From assembly GCA_007130605.1 (NCBI GenBank), contig SLSF01000025.1, positions 1-46,716 on the forward strand: a stretch of DNA of 46,716 nt, written 5' to 3'. The notes under the pieces were generated by a model. The model had not been told where the DNA came from, did no database searches, and saw nothing but the letters and a program-made list of their open reading frames with translations. Below are positions 33,671 through 42,079 of this stretch, piece by piece. The stretch is from Gemmatimonadota bacterium (GTDB taxonomy: Bacteria > Gemmatimonadota > Gemmatimonadetes > Longimicrobiales > Gaopeijiaceae). A program made the translations under genes and the position numbers. Position 1 is the first letter of the stretch; each line of letters opens with the position of its first letter.

Positions 33671-34477
33671 TCAGCCGATCTCCTGGAGGACCTGCCGGGC
33701 AAGATCGGCCACCCCGGTCTCGCCCCAGTCACTCACCACCTGCTCCAGATATCGACGGGCCTCTTCGTTGTTCCCCTCGTCCCGGTAGAGGAGCCCCACC
33801 CGGTAGAGCGCGTCGGGGACCCGCTCGGCGGTGGGGTGGTGCTCGTAGACCTCGAGGAAGGCCTCGATGGCTTCCTGGATCGAGCCCTGCTCCACCAGGA
33901 TCTCGCCGATGTAGTAGCGGGCCTCCGGAGTGAGCTCGTGGTCCGGGAAGTCGGCGATGAGCTGGTCGAAGGCAAGGAGTGCCGCCGTATACGATCCCCG
34001 CCGAAACTGGGTCAGGGCCTCGTCGTAGTACTCGGCGGCCTCGCCGGTCTGCTCCGGAGTCGAGAAGCCCGCGCCTCCGGGTCCTTCCGGTACCTGGCGG
34101 GTCTGGAGGTCTTCCCGCATGGCCGCCAGTTCCTGCTGGGAAAGCCCCGTCAGCTCCCGGAGGAGCTGGACATCGTTCTGGAGCTGCGCCATCCGCTGCA
34201 GGAGCGTCCCACGCACATCGGTGAGGTTCGCCCGCATGGCGCGGATGGAGTCGTGCAGCGTCTGGTTCTCGGCCCGCAGCTCACCGATGAGTGCCGCCTG
34301 CTCCTGGTTCTGGGCCCGGATGTCGGCGCCCAGGTCCCGGATGTCGGCCTTGGTGGCACATGCCGCGAGAGAGAGGAAGAGGACCGCCCCCAGGAAGAGG
34401 CGGACCCCTCCCCCGTACCGAGCCGGGCTCCGGTACGGCAACTTGGAATCCGTGGACGGGGAAGGGGTCTCGGCCAT
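33671..34477 (-). CDS. cpoB: Tol-Pal system protein CpoB/YbgF-like lipoprotein
   Basis: A 268-aa periplasmic protein that in E. coli links the Tol machine with peptidoglycan synthesis. Here the signal peptide ends in a lipobox, LSLAAC (C40), so it is probably lipid-anchored, unlike E. coli CpoB, which is soluble. A coiled-coil region covers about residues 42-120 (trimerising in the family). TPR repeats follow from about 145: EYYDEALTQFRRGSYTAALL, EARYYIGEILVEQGSIQEAI and YRVGLLYRDEGNNEEARRYL. The ATG at 34477 has AGGAGTAGAG just upstream. It follows pal by 48 bases. Confidence 0.92.
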   Translation of the reverse strand: MAETPSPSTDSKLPYRSPARYGGGVRLFLGAVLFLSLAACATKADIRDLGADIRAQNQEQAALIGELRAENQTLHDSIRAMRANLTDVRGTLLQRMAQLQNDVQLLRELTGLSQQELAAMREDLQTRQVPEGPGGAGFSTPEQTGEAAEYYDEALTQFRRGSYTAALLAFDQLIADFPDHELTPEARYYIGEILVEQGSIQEAIEAFLEVYEHHPTAERVPDALYRVGLLYRDEGNNEEARRYLEQVVSDWGETGVADLARQVLQEIG

Positions 34478-34525
34478 CTCTACTCCTGGGTTCGAGGCGT
34501 CCTGCCTCGGGTGTGATCCTTCAAA

Positions 34526-35110
34526 TTACATGTTGGGCGGATTGATCTGATCCGCGCCGGCGGTGATCACGAACTCGACCCGCCGGTTCTGTGCCCACGC
34601 CTCCTCGTCACTCCGGTTCACCAGCGGACGCTCCTCACCATACGAGGTGGTCTGGAAGCGATCGGCCGAGAGGCCGAACTGGACGAAGAACTCGCGGACG
34701 CTCTCGGCACGACGGTTCCCGAGGGCCTGGTTGTACTCCACCGAGCCTCGCTCGTCGGTATGCCCCTCCAGGCGGATCCGAACATTCGGGCTCGCCTCGA
34801 GGATCTCCACCTTCTGGCGCAGCACCTGCTCGGCCTGCGGGGTGATGGCGGACTCGTCGTAGTCGAAGAAGACCATCTGCTCGAGGGTGGCGCGTGCGTC
34901 GGCCTGCGCGCGCTCCAGCTCCGCCTGGCGGCGCGCTTCGGCCTCGGCTGCGGCGATGGAGTCCTGCACCCGCTGCAGCGAATCGAGATCCGGGCCCGGA
35001 TCCTCCTGCTCCTGCGGGGGTGCGGGAGGCTCGGGGGACTCACGGCGGCATGCGCCGAGGGTCACGGCTCCGAGTACCGCGAAGACGAAGAAGAGACGGC
35101 GATAGTGCAT
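34526..35110 (-). CDS. pal: Peptidoglycan-associated lipoprotein Pal
   Basis: Pal anchors the outer membrane to peptidoglycan and is the outer-membrane end of the Tol system. The 194-aa protein has a lipobox VTLGAC with C21. A glutamate/alanine-rich helical spacer spans about residues 45-80. The C-terminal OmpA-like domain includes FFDYDESAITPQA and RLEGHTDERGSVEYNQALGN, the peptidoglycan-binding core. The ATG at 35110 is preceded by AGGAGC eight bases upstream. A 206-base gap with its own promoter separates it from tolB. Confidence 0.96.
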   Translation of the reverse strand: MHYRRLFFVFAVLGAVTLGACRRESPEPPAPPQEQEDPGPDLDSLQRVQDSIAAAEAEARRQAELERAQADARATLEQMVFFDYDESAITPQAEQVLRQKVEILEASPNVRIRLEGHTDERGSVEYNQALGNRRAESVREFFVQFGLSADRFQTTSYGEERPLVNRSDEEAWAQNRRVEFVITAGADQINPPNM

Positions 35111-35250
35111 CGTTGCTCCTGGGAAGGTGATGGGTCCAGCTCTCGTGAACTCGCGATCCGTCGTATTCGGCTGCAGTGGAGCGGGTCGAGCCGCTCTCGC
35201 CACCGCCCCGGGCGGTCGCGCCTTCAGGTTCCCGGGGAAAGCTACCGTTT

Positions 35251-35279
35251 CATATACACAAGCGGGTTCCTCGGCGCAA
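35251..35279 (-). promoter_or_regulatory. Internal promoter for pal and following genes
   Basis: On the minus strand TTGCGC (35279-35274) and TATATG (35256-35251) are separated by 17 bases. It lies in the tolB-pal gap and would give pal extra transcripts, which fits Pal being far more abundant than the other Tol proteins in characterised bacteria. Confidence 0.6.
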
Positions 35280-35316
35280 CCGCCGCCGACGACCCGCTCT
35301 CAACCTCGTACAACTC

Positions 35317-36723
35317 CTACCGATCGGCCGTCACTCCCGAAGCCAGCGAGGGAGACCAGGCCGGCACATTGGGCCGGATCCCCGAAACGAGGGTCCGCTC
35401 GTTGCCCGTCACCGCATCGACGATGAAGAGTCCGCGTCCCCAGTTTCGCTCCCCCACATAAACGAGGTGCCGTCCATCCGGGGCCCAGCTCGGATCCTCG
35501 TTCCTTCCCTGCGACGTCACCTGCACGAGCCGGTTCGACCGGGTTCCCGTTCCCACTTCCGAGATCAGGATCTGGTGAGGCATCCCCCGATCCACCCGAC
35601 CATGGAAGGCGATCCGGTTTCCGAGTGGCGACCAATCGGGAGAAGAATAATATCCCGGACGCCCCGGAGTATAGGGGGACAGGAGATTTGCCTGTCCGCC
35701 ACCGACGGGAACGAGGTAGATCTGTGGAGCGCCCTCGCCCAATCGGTTGGAGTTAAAGGCGATACGGGAACCGTCCGGAGAGACGGTCGGAGAGATGTCT
35801 TCGTACGGTCCTTCGCTGATATTGGCGAAGCAGCACTCGCGGACGATGTTGTAGGTGAAGAGACCCGAGCGTCGTCCCCCCACCACGGCGAAGATCAGGC
35901 TCTGCCCGTCGGGGGTGTAGGTGGGGGTGATGTAGTCGCCTTCCCGGGGGGCAGGAACCGAGCGTTCCTCTCCGGTGGAGAGGTTGAGTTCGTAGATCCG
36001 GGGCAGCCCCGTTCGATACGAGACGTAGGCGACCCGGTTCCCGTCGGGGGACCAGGCCGGTGACATCGAGATGCTGGCATGGTCGGTGATCCTCCGGCGG
36101 TTCTCCCCGTCGAAGTCGACGACCCAGAGCTCCTGGTTCCCATCCTCCATCCGCTGGGAGTATACGACGCGGGTCGCCGCGATTCCGGGGTCCCCGGTGG
36201 CCCAGTAGACGATCTCGTCGGCGGCGGTGTGCACCGCCATCCGGAAGTCTCCGGAGTCGGGGTTGGGGAGGGGGAATCGGGCCCGGTCCATCACCTCGCG
36301 GTAGACGATGTCATGGAGTTCGACCACCAGGGTCGAGGTGATTCCGGCCCCCTCCACCCGTCCGGTGACGAGGAAGTCGGCGCCGATCTGGTCCCAGAGG
36401 CCGTAGTCCACTTCGTCGCGGGAGATCCCACGGGGGAGCGAATCCAGGACCTGGAACCGATTGGAGTAGCGGAGGTCCCGACCGATGATCCCCTGGACCT
36501 GCGAGGCGATCTCCTCGCCGCCACTCACCCCGGTGAAGGGCTGGATGGCCAGGGTCGCCGCTTCACGACCGTCATAGGTGATCCCCAGCGAGACCCCGGG
36601 GAAGCGCTCTTCCACATCCTGCCCCTGGGCCCCGGTGGGGAGTGCGAGGGCAATGGCTGCGCCGACCACGACGAGTCGGGCCAGTGCTGTCGACAGGAGC
36701 GATGTCACACGCATGGCATTCAC
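35317..36723 (-). CDS. tolB: Tol-Pal system periplasmic beta-propeller TolB
   Basis: TolB is the periplasmic adaptor between TolA and Pal. The 468-aa protein has a signal peptide (residues 1-35, ending TGAQGQ), an N-terminal TolB domain (TLAIQPFTGVSGGEEIASQ to about 165) and a C-terminal six-bladed propeller. Blade repeats are visible as SPAWSPDGNRVAYVS, TPTYTPDGQSLIFAV, SPTVSPDGSRIAFNS and DPSWAPDGRHLVYVG. The ATG at 36723 overlaps the TolA-like stop by four bases. The gene order tolQ-tolR-tolA-tolB-pal-cpoB matches the proteobacterial cluster. Confidence 0.97.
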   Translation of the reverse strand: MNAMRVTSLLSTALARLVVVGAAIALALPTGAQGQDVEERFPGVSLGITYDGREAATLAIQPFTGVSGGEEIASQVQGIIGRDLRYSNRFQVLDSLPRGISRDEVDYGLWDQIGADFLVTGRVEGAGITSTLVVELHDIVYREVMDRARFPLPNPDSGDFRMAVHTAADEIVYWATGDPGIAATRVVYSQRMEDGNQELWVVDFDGENRRRITDHASISMSPAWSPDGNRVAYVSYRTGLPRIYELNLSTGEERSVPAPREGDYITPTYTPDGQSLIFAVVGGRRSGLFTYNIVRECCFANISEGPYEDISPTVSPDGSRIAFNSNRLGEGAPQIYLVPVGGGQANLLSPYTPGRPGYYSSPDWSPLGNRIAFHGRVDRGMPHQILISEVGTGTRSNRLVQVTSQGRNEDPSWAPDGRHLVYVGERNWGRGLFIVDAVTGNERTLVSGIRPNVPAWSPSLASGVTADR

Positions 36724-37463
36724 CTTCTCGGGCTGAATCTGAATTCGACCTGGAGCACATCGACGGGGAAGTCCGATGGCAGGGGATCAAGCATCCCACC
36801 CCCGGCGCATTCCACGGCACCCACGGCCGCGATGTCGAAGCGGGGGTTGCCGGAAGGCGCGTGAACACGGATGGAGCGTCCGGGGATGGATCCGTCCTGG
36901 TGGATCTCGAAACGTAATACAGAGGTTACCCCGGTCACGCCCGGGGGCTCCCGAAGGCACCGCGCCACCGCCGCCTGGATCTGGGCGTAGTACTGCGGGA
37001 AGTCCCGCTGGAGCCCCTCCATCCGCACATTCATGTCCTGGCTCGCCACATCCTCTGCCGTGGTCTCGGGGGGTGGCGTCTCGGTGGGCGGCTCCGCCGG
37101 CGGCTCCGGGGGCGGATCCGGTTCGGTCACGGGCGGTTCGGGGTCCGGATCCGGATCCGGGGGCGGAATCGGGTCGGGCTCGGGGAGCGGCTCCGGTTCC
37201 GGCTCCGGTTCGGGCTCGGGCTCGGGAAGAACGGGGTCCTCCGGGGTCTCGATGACGAGATCATCGGGCTCCGGAAGGGAAAAGTCCTCCAATTCCTCTT
37301 CGGAGAAGGCAACCATCTGGATCTCGTACGCCACGAACTCGATGGGGTCGAAGGTTGCCCGGTGGACAAACCACGCCCCCAGCACCACCACCACGTGAAG
37401 GGCGATGGATCCGATGACCGGCCGTCGGCCGGGGCGCCTGGGATCGAAGTCAGGTGAGGGCAT
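36720..37463 (-). CDS. TolA/TonB-like energy-transducing protein
   Basis: This inner-membrane protein should carry energy from the TolQ-TolR motor across the periplasm. The 247-aa chain has one membrane span (about residues 16-34), a proline/glutamate/aspartate spacer (about 68-140, with EPEPEPEPEPEP) and a C-terminal TonB/TolA-like domain (about 150-247) with QIQAAVARCLREPPGVTG and a final VLQVEFRFSP strand. The acidic EP spacer differs from the Ala/Lys-rich helix of E. coli TolA and looks more like TonB. The neighbours (tolQ, tolR, tolB, pal) argue for TolA function. It starts 72 bases after tolR. Confidence 0.85.
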   Translation of the reverse strand: MPSPDFDPRRPGRRPVIGSIALHVVVVLGAWFVHRATFDPIEFVAYEIQMVAFSEEELEDFSLPEPDDLVIETPEDPVLPEPEPEPEPEPEPLPEPDPIPPPDPDPDPEPPVTEPDPPPEPPAEPPTETPPPETTAEDVASQDMNVRMEGLQRDFPQYYAQIQAAVARCLREPPGVTGVTSVLRFEIHQDGSIPGRSIRVHAPSGNPRFDIAAVGAVECAGGGMLDPLPSDFPVDVLQVEFRFSPRR

Positions 37464-37535
37464 GGTCGTATCGTTCTACGACAGGGAGAGGGCCAGAGGT
37501 CCCTCCGAAGACGGATCCCCCCGCGCCGGACGGCC

Positions 37536-37982
37536 TCACTCCCGGGTCTCGAACTCGGCCACGTCGAAGAGTCTTCCTCCCCGATCCCGGGCCGCCACCT
37601 GCGCGATCCCCTTCACCCACATGACCTCGCCATGGGTGGCCCTTCGGTCCCCCCGCACATAGATGTCGCGGGCTCCCGAGGCATCCATGAGCTGCGGAAG
37701 GGCCGATGCGAACTCCTCCCGGGAGACCTCGGTCTCGTCGCCGATGAAGATCCGCCCATCCTGGTCGACGGAGACGATGAAGGGGTCGTCCTGGGCGGTG
37801 ATGGCGCGCACCTGGGCCTCGGGGAGCTCGAGCTCGATTCCCCCCTGGAGCACCGGCGCCGTGATGATGAAGATCACGAGGAGGGTGAAGGCCACATCGA
37901 TGAGCGATGTGACATTGATCTCGGCCGCCATCCCCGGATCCCCCCGCCGGCTGTAGCGCCGCCTCCGTCCACTCGGGGTCAA
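37536..37982 (-). CDS. tolR: TolR/ExbD-family proton-channel protein
   Basis: TolR pairs with TolQ in the proton-driven motor. The 148-aa protein has one membrane span with the key aspartate D29 in INVTSLIDVAFTLLVIFI, followed by the periplasmic dimer domain (GGIELELPEAQ, RIFIGDETEVSREEF, YVRGDRRATHGEVM). The context (tolQ overlap, TolA-like, tolB, pal) favours TolR over ExbD. It overlaps tolQ by four bases. Confidence 0.93.
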   Translation of the reverse strand: MTPSGRRRRYSRRGDPGMAAEINVTSLIDVAFTLLVIFIITAPVLQGGIELELPEAQVRAITAQDDPFIVSVDQDGRIFIGDETEVSREEFASALPQLMDASGARDIYVRGDRRATHGEVMWVKGIAQVAARDRGGRLFDVAEFETRE

Positions 37983-38695
37983 ACTCGGCCCTCCCGGGCG
38001 AGGGTCCCGATGAATTCGGCCGAGAAGCCCTCGAGCTCACCTGAAACCAGGTTCATCCGGTTCAGGAAGTAGTTGTACGCGATGACCGCCGGGATCGCCA
38101 CGGCGAGGCCCACCACGGTGGTGACCAGGGCCTCGGCGACGCCGGGGGCGACGGCATTGATGTTGGTGGAGCCGGTCTGGACGATCCCCAGGAAGGCGTT
38201 CATGACCCCGATGACCGTCCCGAGAAGTCCCAGGAGGGGCGAGATGGAGCCGATGACCGAGAGCCAGGTGAGACCGATCCCCAGCTCCTCCCGTTCCTCG
38301 GCCTCCTCTTTCTCCAGGACCATCCGAAGGGTCTCGAGCTGGGTGAGCGAGAGTCCCGGGGTCTCGGGTGCTCCCTCCCGGAGGGCGCCGGGCCGCAGTT
38401 CCGAGAAGAAGTTGACCCCCTGGCGGAAGACCCGACCATAGGGCGAATCCGGCAGGGTGAGAATGACCTTGTAGGCATCCTCCAGCCGCTGCGCGCGGTC
38501 CATCGCCTCGAGGAAGCGGTCCCCCTCCTGGATCACCCCCCGGAACTGCTTCCATTTCCAGAAGATGATCACCCAGCTCATGATGGAGAAGCCGGCGAGA
38601 ATGGCGAGGATCACCAGGGTCGGGAGCGACCCGGTGAAGATCAGGTCCATCGCCGACTGTGGCGGTGGACGGCCCTGCAACAGAAATCCGATCAT
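37979..38695 (-). CDS. tolQ: TolQ/ExbB-family motor protein
   Basis: TolQ forms the membrane pentamer that couples proton flow to movement of TolA. The 238-aa protein has three membrane spans: about residues 22-44 (LVILAILAGFSIMSWVIIFW), 145-168 (IGSISPLLGLLGTVIGVMNA) and 185-212. The GLLGTVIG and VAEALVTTVVGLAVAIPAV blocks are classic for the family. The ATG at 38695 overlaps the end of the epimerase gene by four bases. The first span is preceded by a short charged N-terminus. Confidence 0.94.
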   Translation of the reverse strand: MIGFLLQGRPPPQSAMDLIFTGSLPTLVILAILAGFSIMSWVIIFWKWKQFRGVIQEGDRFLEAMDRAQRLEDAYKVILTLPDSPYGRVFRQGVNFFSELRPGALREGAPETPGLSLTQLETLRMVLEKEEAEEREELGIGLTWLSVIGSISPLLGLLGTVIGVMNAFLGIVQTGSTNINAVAPGVAEALVTTVVGLAVAIPAVIAYNYFLNRMNLVSGELEGFSAEFIGTLAREGRV

Positions 38696-39753
38696 GGAGT
38701 CACCTCTGTGGAGGGACGTTCCGCCCGCGAGCGAACCTCGTCCCGGATCCAGCGATACGTTTCACGAAGTCCATCGGTGAGGGAGTGCCGGGGGGCCCAC
38801 CCCGCCTGCCCCAGCCGGGCGGGATCGAGTGCGCTGTGGCGAAGTTCCCCCTTCCGGGCGGCCCGGAAGCTCCGGCCATTCCGAAGCTCGGCCACCTTCT
38901 CCAGGGTGTCGGCAAGGCGGTTCACACTGGTCTCGATCCCGGTTCCCACATTGAAGCCCCGGCTGTCGAGCCCCGTCCCCGCCGGCAGACGCATGTCGGA
39001 GGCCATGAGGTTCGCCCGCACCACGTCTCCCACATAGACGTAGTCCCGGGTCTGCTCCCCGTCGCCGAAGATGAGGAGCTCCTCGCCGGCCAGGAGACGC
39101 TGCGAGAAGATCGCCACCACCCCCGCCTCGCCATGGGGGTCCTGCCGGGGGCCGTAGACATTGGAGTAGCGGAGCGCCACGTACTCCATGCCATGCACCA
39201 TCCGGTAGTAGTTCAGGTAGTATTCCCCGGAGAGCTTGGTGACGCCGTAGGGGGAGAGGGGGAGCTTGGCCGCGATCTCCGGCGTCGGTCGCTCCTCGGG
39301 CTCCCCGTAGACGACGCCCCCGCTGGAGATGAAGATCACGCGATCGGTTCCCGCCTCACGGGCACCCTCGAGCACATTCAGGAGCCCCAGGAGGTTGATG
39401 CGGGCGTCGTGCTGCGGGTCCCGAACCGAGATCCGCACATCGATCTGGGCGGCGTGGTGGTTCACCAGGTCGAAGCGGACCTCCTGGAAGAGGTCGCGGA
39501 GACGGGGATCCTCGATCCCCATCTCGACGAAGGTCGCCCCGTCGGGCACATTGGCCCGCCTTCCGCTGGAGAGGTCGTCGACGACCCAGACCTCGTCCCC
39601 CCGGGCGAGGTAGGCATCCACCACATGACTCCCGATGAATCCCGCCCCGCCGGTGACGAGGACCTTCCGGGGCCGGTCCTCCGACTCGGAGACCTCCGAC
39701 CCGGGGGTTCGGTCATGAGAGAGGGATCCATCCCCCCTGCCAGGCTCAGTCAT
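38692..39753 (-). CDS. NAD-dependent epimerase/dehydratase (UDP-glucose 4-epimerase-like)
   Basis: An extended short-chain dehydrogenase acting on a nucleotide sugar. The 353-aa protein binds NAD through VTGGAGFIGSH (residues 33-43). The catalytic SSG at 143-145 and YGVTK, with Y169 and K173, are intact. RYSNVYGPRQDP is the typical sugar-binding segment. It resembles GalE-like and UDP-glucuronate epimerases; the exact sugar cannot be settled by eye. The first 28 residues are polar and precede the fold. The ATG at 39753 overlaps the hemA stop by four bases, and its own stop overlaps tolQ. A role in LPS or other surface sugar synthesis fits the envelope genes downstream. Confidence 0.88.
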   Translation of the reverse strand: MTEPGRGDGSLSHDRTPGSEVSESEDRPRKVLVTGGAGFIGSHVVDAYLARGDEVWVVDDLSSGRRANVPDGATFVEMGIEDPRLRDLFQEVRFDLVNHHAAQIDVRISVRDPQHDARINLLGLLNVLEGAREAGTDRVIFISSGGVVYGEPEERPTPEIAAKLPLSPYGVTKLSGEYYLNYYRMVHGMEYVALRYSNVYGPRQDPHGEAGVVAIFSQRLLAGEELLIFGDGEQTRDYVYVGDVVRANLMASDMRLPAGTGLDSRGFNVGTGIETSVNRLADTLEKVAELRNGRSFRAARKGELRHSALDPARLGQAGWAPRHSLTDGLRETYRWIRDEVRSRAERPSTEVTP

Positions 39754-41177
39754 TCGATCGCTCCATGGTGTGGATTTCGGGCGGACCGGGCGGGGGCATC
39801 GCTCCCACCCGGATGGTCCTCTCCCTCCGGCTCGGCCCATTCGGACCGTTCCGACCTTCCGGCCGCAGCTCCATCGGCCTCGTCATTCTCTTCGGGGACC
39901 TCCAATCCGTACAGGAAGCGGACCGCTTCCACAAGGTCCGCCCCCTCACGTGTGGCCATCCCCTTGCGCAGTCGAACCGTCGGATCGTGCAGCAATTTGT
40001 TCAGGAGTCGGCGCGAGAACTCCTCGATCCTCCCCCGCTCCTCGGACCCGAGGGAGTCGAGGCGACCGAAGAGCCGCTCCAGCTCCGCCGCACGGTGCGC
40101 CTCGGCCTGCCGACGCATGCGGCGGATCACCGGAACCACCTGCAGCGAGGCGTACCATCCACGGAACTCCTCCATCCCACCCCGGATGATCCGTTCGGCC
40201 TCGGGAATCGCCTCGCTCCGGAGGGCCACATGCTCGTCGACGATCTTCCTGAGGTCGTCCAGGTTGTAGAGGTACACCTCATTCTCGTCGCCGAGCCGCG
40301 GGTCCACATCGCGGGGGAGGGCGATGTCGATGATGAGGAGGGGGTGGCGGCGGCCCTTCGGGAAGGCGGTCCGGAAACGCGCCCCCGTCAGCAGGTGGTG
40401 CGGAGCGCCGGTGGAGCTCAGGATGATGTCGGCCTGGGGGAGCGCCTCCTCCAGCCGGTCGATGGGCACCGCGTCGCCATCGAGCCGCTCGGCCAGGGCC
40501 TCCGCCCGCTCATAGGTGCGGTTCGCCACCAGGATCCCCCGAACACCCTCCCGGCCCAGCGCCTCCACCATGAGCTGCGCCGTGGCGCCGGCCCCCAGGA
40601 CCAGGATCCGCTTGCCCCCGAGCTGGCCGAAGATCTTCCGGGCGAGCTCCACCGCCACCGAGGCGACGGAGGCCGCACCCTCGTTGATGGGCGTCTCGGC
40701 CCGGATCGTCCCCCCCACCGAGAGGGCGGTCTGGAAGAGCCGATTCACCACGGGACCCGCCATGGGGGGATCGACCCCGAGGGCCAGGGATCGCTCGTAC
40801 GCCTCCTTCACCTGCCCCTGGATCTCGGCCTCTCCGGTGACCATGGAATCGAGTCCCGCACAGACTCCGAAGAGGTGCTCGACCACGGCTTCGCCATCCT
40901 TCCGGAAGAGGTGACGGGGAGAGATCGCCTCCCCCTCCCCCGACTTCCGGCGAAAGAGCGCCTCCACCCCCGACAGGTCGGTCTCGGGCCGGACCGGCGA
41001 GAGGTAGATCTCGGTCCGGTTGCAGGTGGAGAGAAGGACCGCCTCCTCGACGCCGAGCTCCTCCCGCAGCTCCAGGAGGGCGCGCGACGCCTCCGACGAC
41101 CCGAAGGCCATCCGCTCACGAATCTCCACGGGGGCGGTGTGGTGGCTTACGCCAATCACTGCAAGGGAGATCGTCAT
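39750..41177 (-). CDS. hemA: Glutamyl-tRNA reductase
   Basis: HemA reduces glutamyl-tRNA to glutamate 1-semialdehyde, the first committed step of C5 tetrapyrrole synthesis. The catalytic cysteine is C52 in LLSTCNRTEIYL. The N-terminal SHHTAPVEIRERMAF block, the GLDSMVTGEAEIQGQVKEAY segment and the NADPH-binding LVLGAGATAQLMVEAL are present, as is the C-terminal dimerisation helix. The protein is 475 aa, with a 40-residue polar tail beyond the usual end. It lies three bases after a ccsA/hemX-like gene, a frequent neighbour that can affect HemA level. The product feeds HemL (10108-11418). Confidence 0.96.
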   Translation of the reverse strand: MTISLAVIGVSHHTAPVEIRERMAFGSSEASRALLELREELGVEEAVLLSTCNRTEIYLSPVRPETDLSGVEALFRRKSGEGEAISPRHLFRKDGEAVVEHLFGVCAGLDSMVTGEAEIQGQVKEAYERSLALGVDPPMAGPVVNRLFQTALSVGGTIRAETPINEGAASVASVAVELARKIFGQLGGKRILVLGAGATAQLMVEALGREGVRGILVANRTYERAEALAERLDGDAVPIDRLEEALPQADIILSSTGAPHHLLTGARFRTAFPKGRRHPLLIIDIALPRDVDPRLGDENEVYLYNLDDLRKIVDEHVALRSEAIPEAERIIRGGMEEFRGWYASLQVVPVIRRMRRQAEAHRAAELERLFGRLDSLGSEERGRIEEFSRRLLNKLLHDPTVRLRKGMATREGADLVEAVRFLYGLEVPEENDEADGAAAGRSERSEWAEPEGEDHPGGSDAPARSARNPHHGAIE

Positions 41178-41180
41178 GTT

Positions 41181-41990
41181 CTAGAGGAAGAGCCCATCTC
41201 CGCCCACGGTGAGGCGGAGAACCAGGTAGGTGCCGACGACCACGGCGAAGCCGATGACGGCGGCGAGTGCGCCACGGTGGTCCGATCGGCCGGCGCCTCG
41301 ACGGGCGATGAGAATCCCGAGGAAGACCCCCCACGAGAGGACTGCCCAGACCACCTTCGGATCGGCGAACTCGAGGGACCCCCGGTTCGCCACCGTCCAC
41401 GCCCACCCGAATCCCAGGGCCGCGGTGAGGGCGGCGAAGCCGGCCCACACCCCGATGCGTCCCAGGAGGTCGAGGGTCGCCAGGGGAGGAATGAAGCGGA
41501 AGAACCTCCCCAGCCGCTTCGACTTGAGCTCGTGGTGCTGCACCAGGTAGAGGGCGCCGGCGGCAAAGGCGACGGCAAGCCCCTGGTACCCCAGGAAGGC
41601 GAAGGCCACGTGGAGGACGAAGCCCGTCCCCTGGAAGTCCAGCGCGAGGGGCGAGGGCTCGATCCCCACCAGGAGCGCCACCCCCAGGCAGATGGTGATG
41701 AAGGGGAGGAGTGCGATCCCCACCCGCTCGGCATCGCGGAGGGGGAGGGTGAGGAGGAGGGCCACCCCACCCACGAAGGCGAGGGAGGAGAGCGCCGCCC
41801 CGGGTCCCACAAGGGGGAGCTCCCCATAGTCCCGCCAGAAATCCACGAGGGCCAGGGCGTGGAGCGCGACGCCTCCGGCCGCCACCGCCGAGGCGAGCTT
41901 CGGCCCGCCGCCCTTGGCTCCCTTCATTAGGAAGTGGAGCCAGAGACCGAAGGCCCCCAGGTAGAAGAGGAGTGCCAGAAGGTGTATCAC
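41181..41990 (-). CDS. CcsA/HemX-like cytochrome c assembly family membrane protein
   Basis: A 269-aa protein with about eight membrane spans that belongs to the CcsA/HemX superfamily. It has the helical pattern and the conserved histidine region FLYLGAF...WLHFL plus QHHELKSKRL. The typical tryptophan-rich heme loop of CcsA (WGxxWxWD) is not intact: this protein reads WAWTVANRGSLEFADPKVVW, keeping DPK but not the tryptophans. That points to a HemX-type protein, which in Bacillus lowers the amount of HemA, rather than an active cytochrome c heme transporter. Its stop lies three bases before hemA. The start is GTG at 41990. Role is inferred from family and position. Confidence 0.8.
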   Translation of the reverse strand: MIHLLALLFYLGAFGLWLHFLMKGAKGGGPKLASAVAAGGVALHALALVDFWRDYGELPLVGPGAALSSLAFVGGVALLLTLPLRDAERVGIALLPFITICLGVALLVGIEPSPLALDFQGTGFVLHVAFAFLGYQGLAVAFAAGALYLVQHHELKSKRLGRFFRFIPPLATLDLLGRIGVWAGFAALTAALGFGWAWTVANRGSLEFADPKVVWAVLSWGVFLGILIARRGAGRSDHRGALAAVIGFAVVVGTYLVLRLTVGGDGLFL

Positions 41991-42079
41991 GCCACCCGGT
42001 TCCGGGTGAGAGGAATCATCTCGTGCATCCTGGTGCGGGGGTCACGCGCCCCCTGTCGGGGCGCATGCGCCGCCAGCGG

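Noticed and set aside
37130-37260. Repetitive DNA resembling a tandem repeat array
   Set aside because: It encodes the Glu-Pro spacer of the TolA-like protein; the repeats follow codons and are not an independent element or CRISPR.
42046-42064. Hairpin GCGCCCC/GGGGCGC after the secreted unknown gene
   Set aside because: The stem is only seven bases and no T-run follows, so I do not call a terminator; read-through to hemX is likely.
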